Shown: piece after piece, positions 34,736 through 44,377 of the stretch | Position numbering within the stretch: the stretch's first letter is position 1 | Layout: each line of letters starts with the position of its first letter | Assembly (NCBI RefSeq): GCF_002797325.1 | Contig: NZ_KZ454938.1 | Location: 1,004,267 to 1,068,266 of the forward strand | Direction of reading: 5' to 3' | DNA from: Bacillus sp. FJAT-45037 | Lineage (GTDB): Bacteria > Bacillota > Bacilli > Bacillales > Bacillaceae_D | DNA length: 64,000 nt | Translations under genes and position numbers: made by a program | Notes under the pieces: generated by a model | Database searches by the model: none | Seen by the model: the letters and a program-made list of their open reading frames with translations, nothing else | What the model was told of the DNA's origin: nothing

Positions 34736-36217
34736 TTGATAAAAGAAACGAATCAATTATATGAACGTAATCGACTATTAACAAAGCTGATTTGGGCGAT
34801 GTTTGTACTCGGGTTACTTAGTAATTTTATTAGTGGTGTGCCTATAGACGGCATTCTCGCTTATGGGCTAACTGGAGGTTTTTTAGCAAGTATTATCACG
34901 TTGCTAACGTACCAAGAAAAATGGCAACAATTTGTCCCTCTTATTGTAACGGTCTCTTTTTCAATTTTAACATTGGTTCTTGGTACAACATCTCCAAAAT
35001 TATCAAATTACTTACTTGTCTATGTAAGTTTAGCCATTGTGACGTTGTATCACCATTATAAATTGATTGCGTTATCAGGCGTTTTAGGATTGGTCTTAAC
35101 GAATTACTTCTTCTTGAATTTAAATGAGCCGATGTTTAACGGCCTAGGAACCGATGTACTTGTTTCATTAAATCTTTATGTATTACTTTTGACGTTGATT
35201 TTAATGGCACAAGCGAAGATCGGATCGAATATGCAACGAGATGTGCAGAAAAAAGCGATAGAAGCGACTCATGAAAAAGAAAAAGTGGAGAGCCTTCTTC
35301 AAAAGGTGTCTGAATCTCAGCGAGTAATTACTCAGTTTAGTGGACAAGTAAAGGAGGATATCCAATCAACACAAGCAGTCTCAGATCAACTTTATGAAAC
35401 GTTCAAAGAAGTATCTGGGGGTATTGAACATCAAGCTAGTAGTGTCAGTGAAATGAACGATTTAATGAGAGAGCAAGATCAATCTGTAGGGTATGTATCA
35501 AAATATGCAGAGACGGTTAATACCGTTGCCCGGGATAGTTTGACTGAAACCGAGACAGGATATAAACGATTAAGTGAACTAACAAGTGAAATCAGTCAAG
35601 TGCAAAAGATGGTGCTTGGAACGAATGAGAATATGATGGAGTTAACGAGTAAAACAAAAAATATCGGCACCATTTTACAAACAGTTGACCAAATTGCGGA
35701 ACAGACAAATTTACTGGCTCTAAATGCGGCGATTGAAGCTGCACGTGCTGGAGAACATGGCAGAGGATTCGCTGTTGTAGCAGATGAAGTAAGGAAGTTG
35801 GCGACCAATTCCCAACTTGCAACTAAGGAAATCTCGCAGCTTCTTCATGATATTAGGCAAAAAACAGAGTCAGTTTCTCTTGATGTCAGCAAGAGTGAAC
35901 AAGCGATTAATCGCAGCATGGATATGACCGAACAAACAGAAAATAGCCTTCATTATTTACTCGATCAGATGAAAAAGGTTGTTGAGACGGCTAGTTCCTT
36001 TAACGATCTGGTGTTGAAATTAAAGAAATCGTCTCATACTTTAACGGGCGAACTTTCCAATGTAACAAATGGAACAGAAGCATCACATGCTATGGTTGAA
36101 GAAGTGTTTGCGAGCGTCGAAGAACAAAACGAATACATGAATTCGATGAGTGAACGGTTTAGAGAATTAGAAATGCTAACAGAAGAATTATCTTCGTTAG
36201 TTAATCAAACAAAATAG
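34736..36217 (+). CDS. Methyl-accepting chemotaxis protein with multi-helix membrane input domain
   Basis: A 493-aa chemoreceptor. Residues ~15-155 are six or so hydrophobic helices with hardly any loop, so there is no classic extracellular ligand domain. A coiled coil and signalling domain (about 200-490) follow, with the hairpin tip [35 protein letters not shown] (quoted in part: [14 protein letters not shown]) that contacts CheA/CheW. It probably senses membrane state, ion flux or a membrane-borne signal. The start is TTG 34736 with GGGGGGTG 7 nt upstream. No chemotaxis gene is adjacent. Confidence 0.88.
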   Translation: MIKETNQLYERNRLLTKLIWAMFVLGLLSNFISGVPIDGILAYGLTGGFLASIITLLTYQEKWQQFVPLIVTVSFSILTLVLGTTSPKLSNYLLVYVSLAIVTLYHHYKLIALSGVLGLVLTNYFFLNLNEPMFNGLGTDVLVSLNLYVLLLTLILMAQAKIGSNMQRDVQKKAIEATHEKEKVESLLQKVSESQRVITQFSGQVKEDIQSTQAVSDQLYETFKEVSGGIEHQASSVSEMNDLMREQDQSVGYVSKYAETVNTVARDSLTETETGYKRLSELTSEISQVQKMVLGTNENMMELTSKTKNIGTILQTVDQIAEQTNLLALNAAIEAARAGEHGRGFAVVADEVRKLATNSQLATKEISQLLHDIRQKTESVSLDVSKSEQAINRSMDMTEQTENSLHYLLDQMKKVVETASSFNDLVLKLKKSSHTLTGELSNVTNGTEASHAMVEEVFASVEEQNEYMNSMSERFRELEMLTEELSSLVNQTK

Positions 36218-36226
36218 CAATCACGT

Positions 36227-36263
36227 AAAAGACATGAGAGTTACCATTCTATCATGTCTTTTT
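36227..36263 (+). terminator. Terminator of the chemoreceptor gene
   Basis: AAAAGACATGA and TCATGTCTTTT arms with a T tail. Confidence 0.8.
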
Positions 36264-36296
36264 ATCATTAATTTCACATAATATGAGGGATATTAA

Positions 36297-36325
36297 TTGA
36301 AAAAATGAACTGTACCGAATATAAT
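36297..36325 (+). promoter_or_regulatory. Sigma-A promoter of the crt operon
   Basis: TTGAAA (36297-36302), 17-nt spacer, TATAAT (36320-36325); predicted start near 36331. Confidence 0.85.
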
Positions 36326-36328
36326 TTG

Positions 36329-36345
36329 TGTATAGGTTATGTACA
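36329..36345. promoter_or_regulatory. Tandem TGTAYA repeat at the crt transcription start (CarH/LitR-like operator candidate)
   Basis: TGTATA (36329-36334) and TGTACA (36340-36345) are in direct repeat exactly 11 bp apart and cover the predicted start site. The same arrangement occurs at the second carotenoid promoter (44372-44389). Confidence 0.5.
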
Positions 36346-36390
36346 ATTATTTTTTAACTATTAGTGTTTCTAAGAGAGAGGAAGGGTACG

Positions 36391-37890
36391 ATGGCCATGA
36401 AAAAAGTTTTCGTCATCGGTGCGGGTCCAGGCGGTATGGCAGCAGCTATGCTCCTTGCAGGACGCGGCTATCAAGTAGAGGTATTTGATAAACAACCATA
36501 TGTTGGTGGTCGCACATCATCTTTTACAAAGGAGGGTTATACATTTGATCGCGGCCCAACTTTTCTAAGTATGCCGTATATATTAGAAGAGTTATTTGAT
36601 TCTGTTGGCCGCAGGATGGATGATTACCTTTCAATGATAGAGATCGATCCGATGTATGAGCTGAAATTTGATGAGCTATCTTTGTTTCCATCTCGAAACC
36701 AATCAGAAACGAAAAAGCAAATTGACAAACTGTTCCCAGGCGAAGGTCAAGGGTATCTTCGTTTTATGAAAGACACAGAGAAGAAGATGATGGCGTTAAT
36801 GCCTGTTCTTCAAAATCGTCATAGCTCATTATTAGATTACACCAAGTGGAGAACACTTAAAGCGCTTCCGCAACTCTCACTCGGTTCTTCTCTTTATCAG
36901 GTGCTTTCTTCATTCTTTAATGATGAGAGATTAAAGTTTACGTTTACTTTCCAATCCAAGTACTTAGGTATGTCACCTTGGGAGTGTCCAGGAGCTTTTA
37001 GTATATTGTCTTATATGGAACATAAATATGGAATATTTCATCCTAAAGGTGGATTAAATCAAATTCCTAAAGCGATGGCAGAGGTTGTTCGTGAATTTGG
37101 TGGGAAAATCCATTTAAATTCAGGCGTCCAAAAGCTGATAACAAAAAATAAAAAAGTGGTGGGCATCGAGTTAGACGGAGGAGAAAGACTTCATTGTGAT
37201 GAAGTAGTTATCAATGCGGATTTTGCCCATGCGATGACGACAATCGTAGAGGAAGGCGAACTAACAACTTACTCTAGGGAGCGCTTAGAAAAGAAAAAGT
37301 ATTCTTGTTCAACGTTTATGATTTATGCAGGCGTAAAAAAAGAATACGACCTCCCTCATCACACAATCTTGTTCTCTAGTGATTATAAAAAAAATGTACA
37401 AGAGATCACTCATTCTAAAGTGTTATCGAGTGATCCATCCATTTATATTCAAAATGCAAGTGTGACTGATCCAACACTCGCGCCTAAAGGGAAATCAGCG
37501 ATGTACTTACTCGCGCCTGTTCCAAACAATTTTAGTTTAATTGATTGGGAAGAGAATAAAGAATCTTTTCGTGATTTAGTCTATGATCAAATCGAAAAAA
37601 AGACCAGTTTCAAAGGATTGCGCGAGAATCTTGAAACAGAAGAAATCATCACTCCACTTGATTGGCAACGAGATCACCATGTATTCAGAGGAGCAACCTT
37701 TAATTTGGCTCATAATTTAGGGCAAATGATGTACTTTAGACCTCATAATAAATTTCAAGAATTAGAAAACTGCTGGTTGGTCGGTGGTGGAACGCATCCA
37801 GGGAGTGGTTTACCGACTATTTTTGAATCTGCTAGAATTACAACCAATCTATTAATGGATGCCGATGAAGGAGTGAAGGTTTCACGATGA
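36391..37890 (+). CDS. Phytoene/diapophytoene desaturase family oxidoreductase (CrtN/CrtD-like), carotenoid
   Basis: A 499-aa FAD enzyme of the CrtI family: FVIGAGPGGMAAAMLLAGRG, GGRTSSFTKEGYTFDRGPTF, and the C-terminal GGGTHPGSGLPTIFESARIT. This C-terminal motif is closer to CrtI/CrtD-type desaturases than to CrtN or CrtP, so a 3,4-desaturase or further-desaturation role is plausible but unproven. AGAGGAAGGG supports Met 36391; the frame opens at 36364. It is the first gene of the operon and overlaps the next one (ATGA). Confidence 0.8.
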   Translation: MAMKKVFVIGAGPGGMAAAMLLAGRGYQVEVFDKQPYVGGRTSSFTKEGYTFDRGPTFLSMPYILEELFDSVGRRMDDYLSMIEIDPMYELKFDELSLFPSRNQSETKKQIDKLFPGEGQGYLRFMKDTEKKMMALMPVLQNRHSSLLDYTKWRTLKALPQLSLGSSLYQVLSSFFNDERLKFTFTFQSKYLGMSPWECPGAFSILSYMEHKYGIFHPKGGLNQIPKAMAEVVREFGGKIHLNSGVQKLITKNKKVVGIELDGGERLHCDEVVINADFAHAMTTIVEEGELTTYSRERLEKKKYSCSTFMIYAGVKKEYDLPHHTILFSSDYKKNVQEITHSKVLSSDPSIYIQNASVTDPTLAPKGKSAMYLLAPVPNNFSLIDWEENKESFRDLVYDQIEKKTSFKGLRENLETEEIITPLDWQRDHHVFRGATFNLAHNLGQMMYFRPHNKFQELENCWLVGGGTHPGSGLPTIFESARITTNLLMDADEGVKVSR

Positions 37891-39338
37891 AAACAGCCAT
37901 TATCGGTGGGGGTGTCGGTGGAATGTTGTCGGCACTTTACGAAAGACAACGCGGGCATGAAGTGGTCTTATATGAAAAAGAAGCTACATTAGGTGGCAGG
38001 TTAGCTTTTGTTGAACGAGATGGTTTCAAAATCGACAAAGGCCCAACGATCGTTTTATTGCCTGAGATGATTTATTCGATTTTAGAAGAAGTTGGAATCA
38101 CTCGTGAGGAAGTTCCTCTTACTCGAATTGATCCGTTATATAGTTTACATTTCCCAGATGGAATGACGTTTTATAAATGGAGCGATAAAGAAAAACAATA
38201 TGCGGAATTGAATAAATGGTTTGATGGAGAAACAGAAAATTTTGATCGCTATTTAGCAGACATGAAGTGGAGGTTCGAAGAAGGAAAGACCGCTTTTCTT
38301 GATCGAGATTTTGTAAGAAAACGCGACTTTTTCTCGGCTCCGAATCTTCACACTCTGTGGAAATTAAAAGCATATGAGACCGTAAAGCGTCAAGCAAGTC
38401 GTTACTTTAACCACCCACGTTTGCAAGAAGCGTTCTCTTTTCAAACGTTGTATATAGGAGGAGCTCCGCATGGTTCGCCCGCCTTATATTCGTTGGTACC
38501 GTTTAGTGAACATTATCACGGTATTTGGTATGTTCAGGGGGGTTATGCGAGTTTAATCTCATTGTTTGAAAAGAAATTAAGACAACGAGGTGTCGATATC
38601 CGTTTAGAATCAGAGGTCGAAGAGTTTGTGATGGAAGGAAATCGTTGTGTCGCAATCAAAACGAATAACAAGCAGCAAGAAGAATTATTTGACCGTTTTA
38701 TTGTAAACGGAGATTTCCCAAATGCAGAACACCTTGTTACGAAGCAAAAGAAATCCTATACACCTTCTTCGGGTTGCTTGCTGTTGTATTTCGGATTAAA
38801 TCGAACGTACGAAGAAAGAGATGTTCATCAATTTTTAATGACAGATGATTTTGAAAAACATATGAAAGAAGTGTTCGATGAAAAGACATTGCCTTCGTCT
38901 CCGTCCATGTATGTGTTCCACCCATCACTCATTGATTCAAGCTTGGCTCCAGATGGAAAAGGTGTCATGTATGTGTTAATTCCCGTCCCGTCTGGTGATG
39001 CGGTTAATTGGGATGATGTCGACCACTACATTGAGGAGCGAATCGATGAATTAGAAAAAAGAGCCTTCCCAGACCTAAGAGATGCGATAGAGTGGATGGA
39101 AGTTCGAACACCTAAAATGGCGCTGCAAGATGGTCTGTATGCAGGAGGCAGTTTCGGAATCGCCCCGTCGCTAAGGCAATCAGGTGTGTTCCGTCCACAA
39201 CTTAAACCATTTAAGTTCGATAATGTTTATGCTGTTGGTGCTTCAACTCATCCTGGGGGAGGCATTCCGATTGTCATGCAAGGGGCAAAACTACTAGCGG
39301 ATTATATTGATACAGAAGAAATGGTGCATTCATGGTAA
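37887..39338 (+). CDS. crtN: 4,4'-diapophytoene (dehydrosqualene) desaturase-like, CrtN
   Basis: A 483-aa CrtI-family FAD oxidoreductase. It has AIIGGGVGGMLSALYERQ, GGRLAFVERDGFKIDKGPTIV, FSFQTLYIGGAP, a VMYVLIPVPSGD segment and a C-terminal GASTHPGGGIPIVMQGAK. Several stretches match Staphylococcus CrtN from memory (FQTLYIG, LAPDGK...YVLIPVP, SFGIAPSLRQS...FRPQ), so this is the best CrtN candidate, dehydrogenating 4,4'-diapophytoene to diaponeurosporene/diapolycopene. Its start overlaps the preceding gene (ATGA) and crtM follows 14 nt later. Confidence 0.82.
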   Translation: MKTAIIGGGVGGMLSALYERQRGHEVVLYEKEATLGGRLAFVERDGFKIDKGPTIVLLPEMIYSILEEVGITREEVPLTRIDPLYSLHFPDGMTFYKWSDKEKQYAELNKWFDGETENFDRYLADMKWRFEEGKTAFLDRDFVRKRDFFSAPNLHTLWKLKAYETVKRQASRYFNHPRLQEAFSFQTLYIGGAPHGSPALYSLVPFSEHYHGIWYVQGGYASLISLFEKKLRQRGVDIRLESEVEEFVMEGNRCVAIKTNNKQQEELFDRFIVNGDFPNAEHLVTKQKKSYTPSSGCLLLYFGLNRTYEERDVHQFLMTDDFEKHMKEVFDEKTLPSSPSMYVFHPSLIDSSLAPDGKGVMYVLIPVPSGDAVNWDDVDHYIEERIDELEKRAFPDLRDAIEWMEVRTPKMALQDGLYAGGSFGIAPSLRQSGVFRPQLKPFKFDNVYAVGASTHPGGGIPIVMQGAKLLADYIDTEEMVHSW

Positions 39339-39352
39339 AGGGAGTGAAAAAC

Positions 39353-40192
39353 ATGAGTAGGTTAAAAGCAGCTTACCGAGACTGCTACGACATCATACAT
39401 CAGCATTCACAAACATTTACGAAAGCGTTCAGTACATTACCAGAATCAAAACGTAATGCGGTATGGGCTGTGTATGCATTTTGTAGAAAGGTCGATGATA
39501 TTGTTGATGAAGGAAGTAATCCGACAGAAGAGCTAAAACAATTCGAACAAAATTTCGATCGATTTCTTCGAGGCGACCTTCCCTTAACTGACTCAAAATG
39601 GGTAGCATTGGATGATGTGTTTACGAAATTTGACATGGATGAAATCGCCTTCTACGATATGATACGCGGTCAGCGCATGGACTTAACGAAAGTAAGGTAC
39701 GAAACCTTAGAAGAGCTTGAGGAATATTCGTATCATGTGGCAAGTACTGTTGGATTAATGCTTTTACCAGTTCTAGCGCCGAACAACCATGAATCATTAC
39801 GTCCTGGTGGAATCGCATTAGGTCTTGCTATGCAAATTACAAACATTCTACGAGACATTCAAGAAGATTTGGAGAAAGATAGAATCTACTTACCAAAGTC
39901 AGTGATGGAAAAGCATAGCTACACAGAAGAGGATTTACGTCATGGGAATGTAAATGAATCATTTATTGCGATGTGGGAAGAACTTGCCCATCGAGCAGAA
40001 GATCTTTATACACAGGCACTAAATTCAATGGATGGCTACCCACTTGACTCTAGACTGCAAGTAAAAGGTTCTGCTGTCTTATACCGTGCTATTTTAAAGT
40101 CGGTTCGTAAAAATGACTACAATGTTTTTAAAACGAGACATTACGTTACAGCAGAAGAAAAACAAGAAATTTTGCATAAAATGGAAGCGTAA
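39353..40192 (+). CDS. crtM: Squalene/phytoene synthase family, dehydrosqualene synthase CrtM
   Basis: A 279-aa head-to-head prenyl synthase with both diphosphate-binding Asp motifs: DDIVDEG (about residue 42) and NILRDIQEDLEKDRIYLP (about residue 165), plus YCYHVASTVGLM-like YSYHVASTVGLM. The C30 context (CrtN/CrtP paralogues) suggests two farnesyl diphosphates to 4,4'-diapophytoene. AAGGGAGTG before the Met at 39353 fixes the start; the frame opens at 39332. It is the last gene of the operon, followed by a bidirectional terminator. Confidence 0.87.
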   Translation: MSRLKAAYRDCYDIIHQHSQTFTKAFSTLPESKRNAVWAVYAFCRKVDDIVDEGSNPTEELKQFEQNFDRFLRGDLPLTDSKWVALDDVFTKFDMDEIAFYDMIRGQRMDLTKVRYETLEELEEYSYHVASTVGLMLLPVLAPNNHESLRPGGIALGLAMQITNILRDIQEDLEKDRIYLPKSVMEKHSYTEEDLRHGNVNESFIAMWEELAHRAEDLYTQALNSMDGYPLDSRLQVKGSAVLYRAILKSVRKNDYNVFKTRHYVTAEEKQEILHKMEA

Positions 40193-40230
40193 AAAGACGT
40201 GCAAAGGGATTCGCCTTTGCACGTCTTTTA
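40192..40230. terminator. Bidirectional terminator between the two crt operons
   Basis: A perfect 16-bp stem (AAAAGACGTGCAAAGG/CCTTTGCACGTCTTTT) with a 6-nt loop separates convergent crtM and the CrtP-like gene. Confidence 0.93.
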
Positions 40231-41703
40231 CGTGTGTTTATTTTGAATCACTTTGGCAATGTTTTCACCACTTAACGTCACCATCGGAGAGCCACCACCG
40301 GGGTGAGTAGAACCACCGACAAAATAGAGATTCTCTAAGTCTTTCGCTTTGTTTGCAGGACGTAGAAAAGCATCTTTCTTACGATTTGAAGCTGGACCAT
40401 ATAAAGAGCCAAGATAAGAATAGAAGGTATCTTGAATCCAAGTAGGATCAATGACCTTTTCTTCAATGATATAAGGCGTAAGATCAACGTCAAACTTTTT
40501 TAACGTTCGGTAGATAAGTTCCTTGTATTGGGTCACATCCATTTCAGCATTTGCATGATGAAGGGGCGGGGCATTGACAAGGATAAATAAATTATCGCCA
40601 TCGGGTGAGACGGACGGATCTGTGAAAGATGAATTACAGATATAAATTGTTGGATCATGTGCGTATTTTTTTTGATCAAATAGTTGACGAAATTCTTCAT
40701 TGTAGTCTGAACTAAAATATACTTGATGGTGAATAAGGGAATCAATTCTTTTATTCAAAGAAACTAGGATCACAAAAGCTGAGATCGATGGTTCATGACG
40801 GGTAATCTTCTTATCAGTAAAGTGGCTCCTAAATTTTTCTGGGACTAGCTTTGGATAAACAGACAGAAGGTCACCGTTCATAATGACTTCATCTACTTGA
40901 ATGGATTGTCCATTAGAAAGTTGCATTGCCGAGACCGAACGTTTTGATACATCTAGCCGAGTAACTTCCACACCTCGTGTGATTGTTACGCCGAGTTCTT
41001 CGGCACGTTTAGCGAGAGCTTCAGCAAGGCTTGGATTGCCGCCTTTGATATAGTACACCCCATCGAGCAATTCTAAATAAGCAATCATCGCAAAGGTAGC
41101 AGGTGCAATATACGGGGAAGAGCCTATGTAGGTCGCATAACGGTTCAACATTTGAATCGTTTTTTCATTTTGAAAAAAGCTGCGATGAAAGGCCTCAAGT
41201 GTCTGATAAGGCTTGACTTGAAACAAGGCAGCGGCAAGGCTAGGTGATAAATAATCACGCCAATTTGTAAAGGTACGATGTAAGAAATAACGATCGGATA
41301 AATGATAGAGTCGCGTGATTTCCTGTTTATACGCTTCAAATTTTTCGGTGACATCTATCCCTTCAAAAGCAGAGAGTTGCTCGAGCATCTCTTTTTGATT
41401 GGTAGAAAGATCAAAGGAAGTTCCATCTTGAAAATGATTTCGTGTATGAGTATCGAGCTTAATGAATGTCACGTAATCATCAGGATTGACTCCTGTTGTT
41501 TCAAATATACGTTTAAACACATCAGGCATTGTGATTGTATTAGGTCCAAAATCAAAATTTGCCGAACCGAGTCGATGTCGCATCATTTTTCCACCAAGAT
41601 GATCGTTCTTTTCTACGAGATGAACATCAAATCCTGCATGAGCAAGGAGAATAGCACTCGTTAATCCACCAAGGCCGCCCCCGACTATTCCTATTTTCTT
41701 CAT
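40228..41703 (-). CDS. Carotenoid terminal-methyl oxidase CrtP/CrtNb-like
   Basis: A 491-aa CrtI-family flavoenzyme: GIVGGGLGGLTSAILLAHAG, GGKMMRH, FDFGPNTITMPDVF, YIGSSPYIAPA and the C-terminal LENLYFVGGSTHPGGGSPMVTLSG. These stretches line up with staphylococcal CrtP (diaponeurosporene oxygenase), which oxidises a terminal methyl to aldehyde or carboxylate. Its ATG (41701-41703) overlaps the glycosyltransferase stop (ATGA), so it is the last, translationally coupled gene of a four-gene operon. Confidence 0.82.
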   Translation of the reverse strand: MKKIGIVGGGLGGLTSAILLAHAGFDVHLVEKNDHLGGKMMRHRLGSANFDFGPNTITMPDVFKRIFETTGVNPDDYVTFIKLDTHTRNHFQDGTSFDLSTNQKEMLEQLSAFEGIDVTEKFEAYKQEITRLYHLSDRYFLHRTFTNWRDYLSPSLAAALFQVKPYQTLEAFHRSFFQNEKTIQMLNRYATYIGSSPYIAPATFAMIAYLELLDGVYYIKGGNPSLAEALAKRAEELGVTITRGVEVTRLDVSKRSVSAMQLSNGQSIQVDEVIMNGDLLSVYPKLVPEKFRSHFTDKKITRHEPSISAFVILVSLNKRIDSLIHHQVYFSSDYNEEFRQLFDQKKYAHDPTIYICNSSFTDPSVSPDGDNLFILVNAPPLHHANAEMDVTQYKELIYRTLKKFDVDLTPYIIEEKVIDPTWIQDTFYSYLGSLYGPASNRKKDAFLRPANKAKDLENLYFVGGSTHPGGGSPMVTLSGENIAKVIQNKHT

Positions 41704-42809
41704 GAATAACGCCGTCCCTTCCAAGTGAAACCGTAGCCTCGTATACTTAAATACATCGAGCGATATAGAACAAGAAGAAGGCTAACCGCTGAGAGTGGCA
41801 TGAGGACCCATAGCCATCTTTCTTGCTTCATCGACCAATCAATGTAGAATCGGATCAATAAAGTGAGTGCTAGTGGAAGCAAGGCCAACCAGTCACTATT
41901 TATTACTCCGATAATCGCAACCGGTAGAGGTAGTACAAATAGTAATAGATAAAAGATGGATAGCATAATAGCTAGAGGGATCGACCGACCAATTCCCGGG
42001 AAGATATTTTTTGAGAAGCCGTCCCACACTTCTTGATTTGATTCATACATATAGCAAGTGACAGAAGACGTCACCGACCCGAGAATCGCTCGGTGACCAC
42101 TCCTCTTTACCGCGCGAGTGAGATGAACATCCTCAACAAGGGAGTTTTTGACAGCCTCATGCCCTCCAGCATCTACATAAGCCTGACGCTTAAAGAACAT
42201 AAAAGCACCATGTGCGGCGGTAAAAGCTGGTTTTGTTGAATGATTGGCCATAAAAAGCGGCAAATGCAAGATCACTATCATGTGCTGCAAAGGAACAAGA
42301 AGCTTACTTAAAAAGCTAGTTGTTGGGAAATGTGGAAACCCTGTCAGTAGACCTGCTTGTTTGAGTCGTAGTAACTCAAGCGATTGATCAAATGTTTCAG
42401 GTGCGAGGCGGATATCAGCATCGATGAATGCTAAATAGTCGCCCTTCGCTGCTTGACCTAATTGCTTGCACGCATGGACCTTACCGACCCAGCCTTCAGG
42501 GAGAGGCTTTCCGAGGAGAATCTTCGCGTTGGGCAATGTTTTGCTCCATCTCTTAAGCAATTCTCCTGTTTGATCGTCTGAACCATCATCTAGAAAGATA
42601 AATTCTAGATTTGGGTATGATAATTGAGAAAAGGATTGAATAAGTCCCTGGACATTTCGTTCTTCATTTCGAAGCGGAACCATTACTGAGATTAATGGTG
42701 AGTCACTGTTATTTTTGACTACTTTGGGTAAGGACGGGATAAAGGATCGATTAATAATCGTCCAACCTAGTAGGAAAACTAAGACAAGAACAAGAGTCAT
42801 AATCATCAT
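41700..42809 (-). CDS. Family 2 glycosyltransferase, carotenoid (CrtQ-like)
   Basis: A 369-aa membrane-bound GT2. It has an N-terminal helix (MTLVLVLVFLLGW), the GT-A domain with ISVMVPLRNEE, FLDDGSDDQT, the DAD-like FIDADIRLA, an EDVHLTRAV acceptor-side motif, and three or four C-terminal membrane helices. This layout fits CrtQ-like glycosyltransferases that attach glucose to an apocarotenoic acid or hydroxyl. Start at 42809 overlaps the acyltransferase stop (ATGA) with GGAGGA just upstream; a longer frame exists to 42845. Confidence 0.82.
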   Translation of the reverse strand: MMIMTLVLVLVFLLGWTIINRSFIPSLPKVVKNNSDSPLISVMVPLRNEERNVQGLIQSFSQLSYPNLEFIFLDDGSDDQTGELLKRWSKTLPNAKILLGKPLPEGWVGKVHACKQLGQAAKGDYLAFIDADIRLAPETFDQSLELLRLKQAGLLTGFPHFPTTSFLSKLLVPLQHMIVILHLPLFMANHSTKPAFTAAHGAFMFFKRQAYVDAGGHEAVKNSLVEDVHLTRAVKRSGHRAILGSVTSSVTCYMYESNQEVWDGFSKNIFPGIGRSIPLAIMLSIFYLLLFVLPLPVAIIGVINSDWLALLPLALTLLIRFYIDWSMKQERWLWVLMPLSAVSLLLVLYRSMYLSIRGYGFTWKGRRYS

Positions 42810-43528
42810 TCGTTCCTCCGGTTCGTTCGATAGGATTGCAACCATTCACTGACCGTTCGTCTTCCTGTTATCACGGGTTGATAATCCTCAATGTTTCCTT
42901 GAATCAGTCGTTCTTTTTGATGGTCTAACTGTTTCGTAATGTAAGTTTCTAAATATACTGTCTTGCTTGTGCGGTCAGCTCCTAAGTCAGAATGTTCAAT
43001 TGCTGTGCCGATCTGAATAAATAATTCGGGTTGTTGTTCATGCATGAACGTGTAGTAATACGTCACAGGAACGACTAACACATCAGGGCGATCTTCAAGC
43101 AAATAAGCAACACCACCCATGAAATCGAGTGGTCGCTTTTCTAAATGTTGTTCAGCGCCTTGAGGAAACATCCAGACCGCTTGATTTCTAGCAAGCTTGT
43201 CTTTGCCATAGCGAAGCGATTGAAGTAATGACCTAGGATTATTCGGATTCACAGAAAAGGCACCGATTTTGCGGAAAAAAGGGAACTCCTTCAAGCCGTC
43301 TTCTCCCATCATTGCGTAACAATCATGTTTAATATGCTGCTCTGAAAGGTAGAAAGAGATAAGACCATCCCACCAACTAGAATGATTGGCAATGAGTAGA
43401 ATAGGTCGATCGGTTTCAGGGACACGACCGTTTAGATGAACCGTATAAAAATTTCTGCGAAGAAGCCAATATTTATTGTAAGCATGTAGCATAGATTGAA
43501 ACCATGCTTGTTTATCGGCTTTGATCAT
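42806..43528 (-). CDS. PlsC-like acyltransferase, carotenoid-glycoside (CrtO-like role)
   Basis: A 240-aa acyltransferase of the PlsC/1-acyl-glycerol-3-phosphate family: NHSSWWDG (HxxxxD catalytic motif), FRKIGAFSVNP and MFPQGAEQH (the EGxR-equivalent motif). The N-terminus lacks a clear membrane helix. In the crt operon the natural role is acylation of the sugar of a glycosyl carotenoid, by analogy with staphyloxanthin. It could also be a lipid acyltransferase. It is coupled to both neighbours through ATGA overlaps. Confidence 0.8.
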   Translation of the reverse strand: MIKADKQAWFQSMLHAYNKYWLLRRNFYTVHLNGRVPETDRPILLIANHSSWWDGLISFYLSEQHIKHDCYAMMGEDGLKEFPFFRKIGAFSVNPNNPRSLLQSLRYGKDKLARNQAVWMFPQGAEQHLEKRPLDFMGGVAYLLEDRPDVLVVPVTYYYTFMHEQQPELFIQIGTAIEHSDLGADRTSKTVYLETYITKQLDHQKERLIQGNIEDYQPVITGRRTVSEWLQSYRTNRRNE

Positions 43529-44322
43529 TGATGTTCACTCTCCTTCTTACGTGAGATGAAATAGCCAAGAAGTAAGAGGATCATTGGTATGGCAGTTACA
43601 ATAATCGAAAGCCATAGTCCCGCCGTTGCAGCAATGATCATAAACATAACGATCATCAAAAGAAATAACCAAACCATGCGATCAGTCCAATATCGAGAAA
43701 CATCTTGTACCCATAATTTTTTTAGAGTAAGGAAAATAAAGATGATGCTATGTAAGATGAAGGCTAACCAGAACCAGCCTGCAAAGTTTGAAAAAGGGAT
43801 GTCATAATATAGTCCGCCCTGATGCCAGATCCAGTATTCTTTAACGTGAAAGGCAACGGGATCAATGATGAGGTCAATGACAACCGCTGCCAAGCTAGCA
43901 ACCACTACATAGACAAGCCCCTTAAGCCACGTCGAATCGATCATATGAACGAGTTGTTTACTAATGACATGAGTGGTAGCAATGACCATTAACCAAGCAA
44001 AACCGATCGTTAGCGGAAGATCCATTATCACGAGTCCAAAATCTGGATTGTAATAATAGTGTCCAAAAAATAATCCATAATGTACACCGATTGCCTCTGC
44101 TAATAACGTAACAATGAAAATGAGTGCGGATATGATTCCCCCAATCGCCTGACCGTAATTTCGAAGGAAATATACGACACCAAGCAACCCTGAAAGAATT
44201 AAAAAGACTGCATTCGCCCATTCAAGTGCGGGAGGCAAAATATCAAAGCTTAATAAAACAACACCGTTTATGTACCAAAAAATAAACAACCGAAATAAAA
44301 CTCTATCAAATGTGTTCGACAT
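43525..44322 (-). CDS. cruF: Carotenoid hydratase-like membrane protein (CruF/DUF422)
   Basis: A 265-aa protein with seven to eight membrane helices and the DUF422/CruF marks: EAIGVHYGLFFGHYYYNP (quoted as GVHYGLFFGHYYY), DLIIDPVA, and YWIWHQGGLYYDIPFSNFAGW. CruF hydrates the terminal C1-C2 double bond in acyclic carotenoids, creating the hydroxyl used for glycosylation. This implies an asymmetric product, a hydroxy-glycosyl end plus an oxidised end. GGAGGCTG before the Met at 44322 fixes the start. It is the first gene of the minus-strand crt operon. Confidence 0.82.
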   Translation of the reverse strand: MSNTFDRVLFRLFIFWYINGVVLLSFDILPPALEWANAVFLILSGLLGVVYFLRNYGQAIGGIISALIFIVTLLAEAIGVHYGLFFGHYYYNPDFGLVIMDLPLTIGFAWLMVIATTHVISKQLVHMIDSTWLKGLVYVVVASLAAVVIDLIIDPVAFHVKEYWIWHQGGLYYDIPFSNFAGWFWLAFILHSIIFIFLTLKKLWVQDVSRYWTDRMVWLFLLMIVMFMIIAATAGLWLSIIVTAIPMILLLLGYFISRKKESEHQ

Positions 44323-44353
44323 GACAACAGCCTCCTTATTGACTATCATTATT

Positions 44354-44377
44354 ATAAATTGAATATACCAATTGTAC
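44354..44377 (-). promoter_or_regulatory. Sigma-A promoter of the minus-strand crt operon
   Basis: On the minus strand TTGTAC (-35), a 17-nt spacer, then TATAAT. The -35 element lies inside one TGTACA repeat. Coordinates are approximate. Confidence 0.65.
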
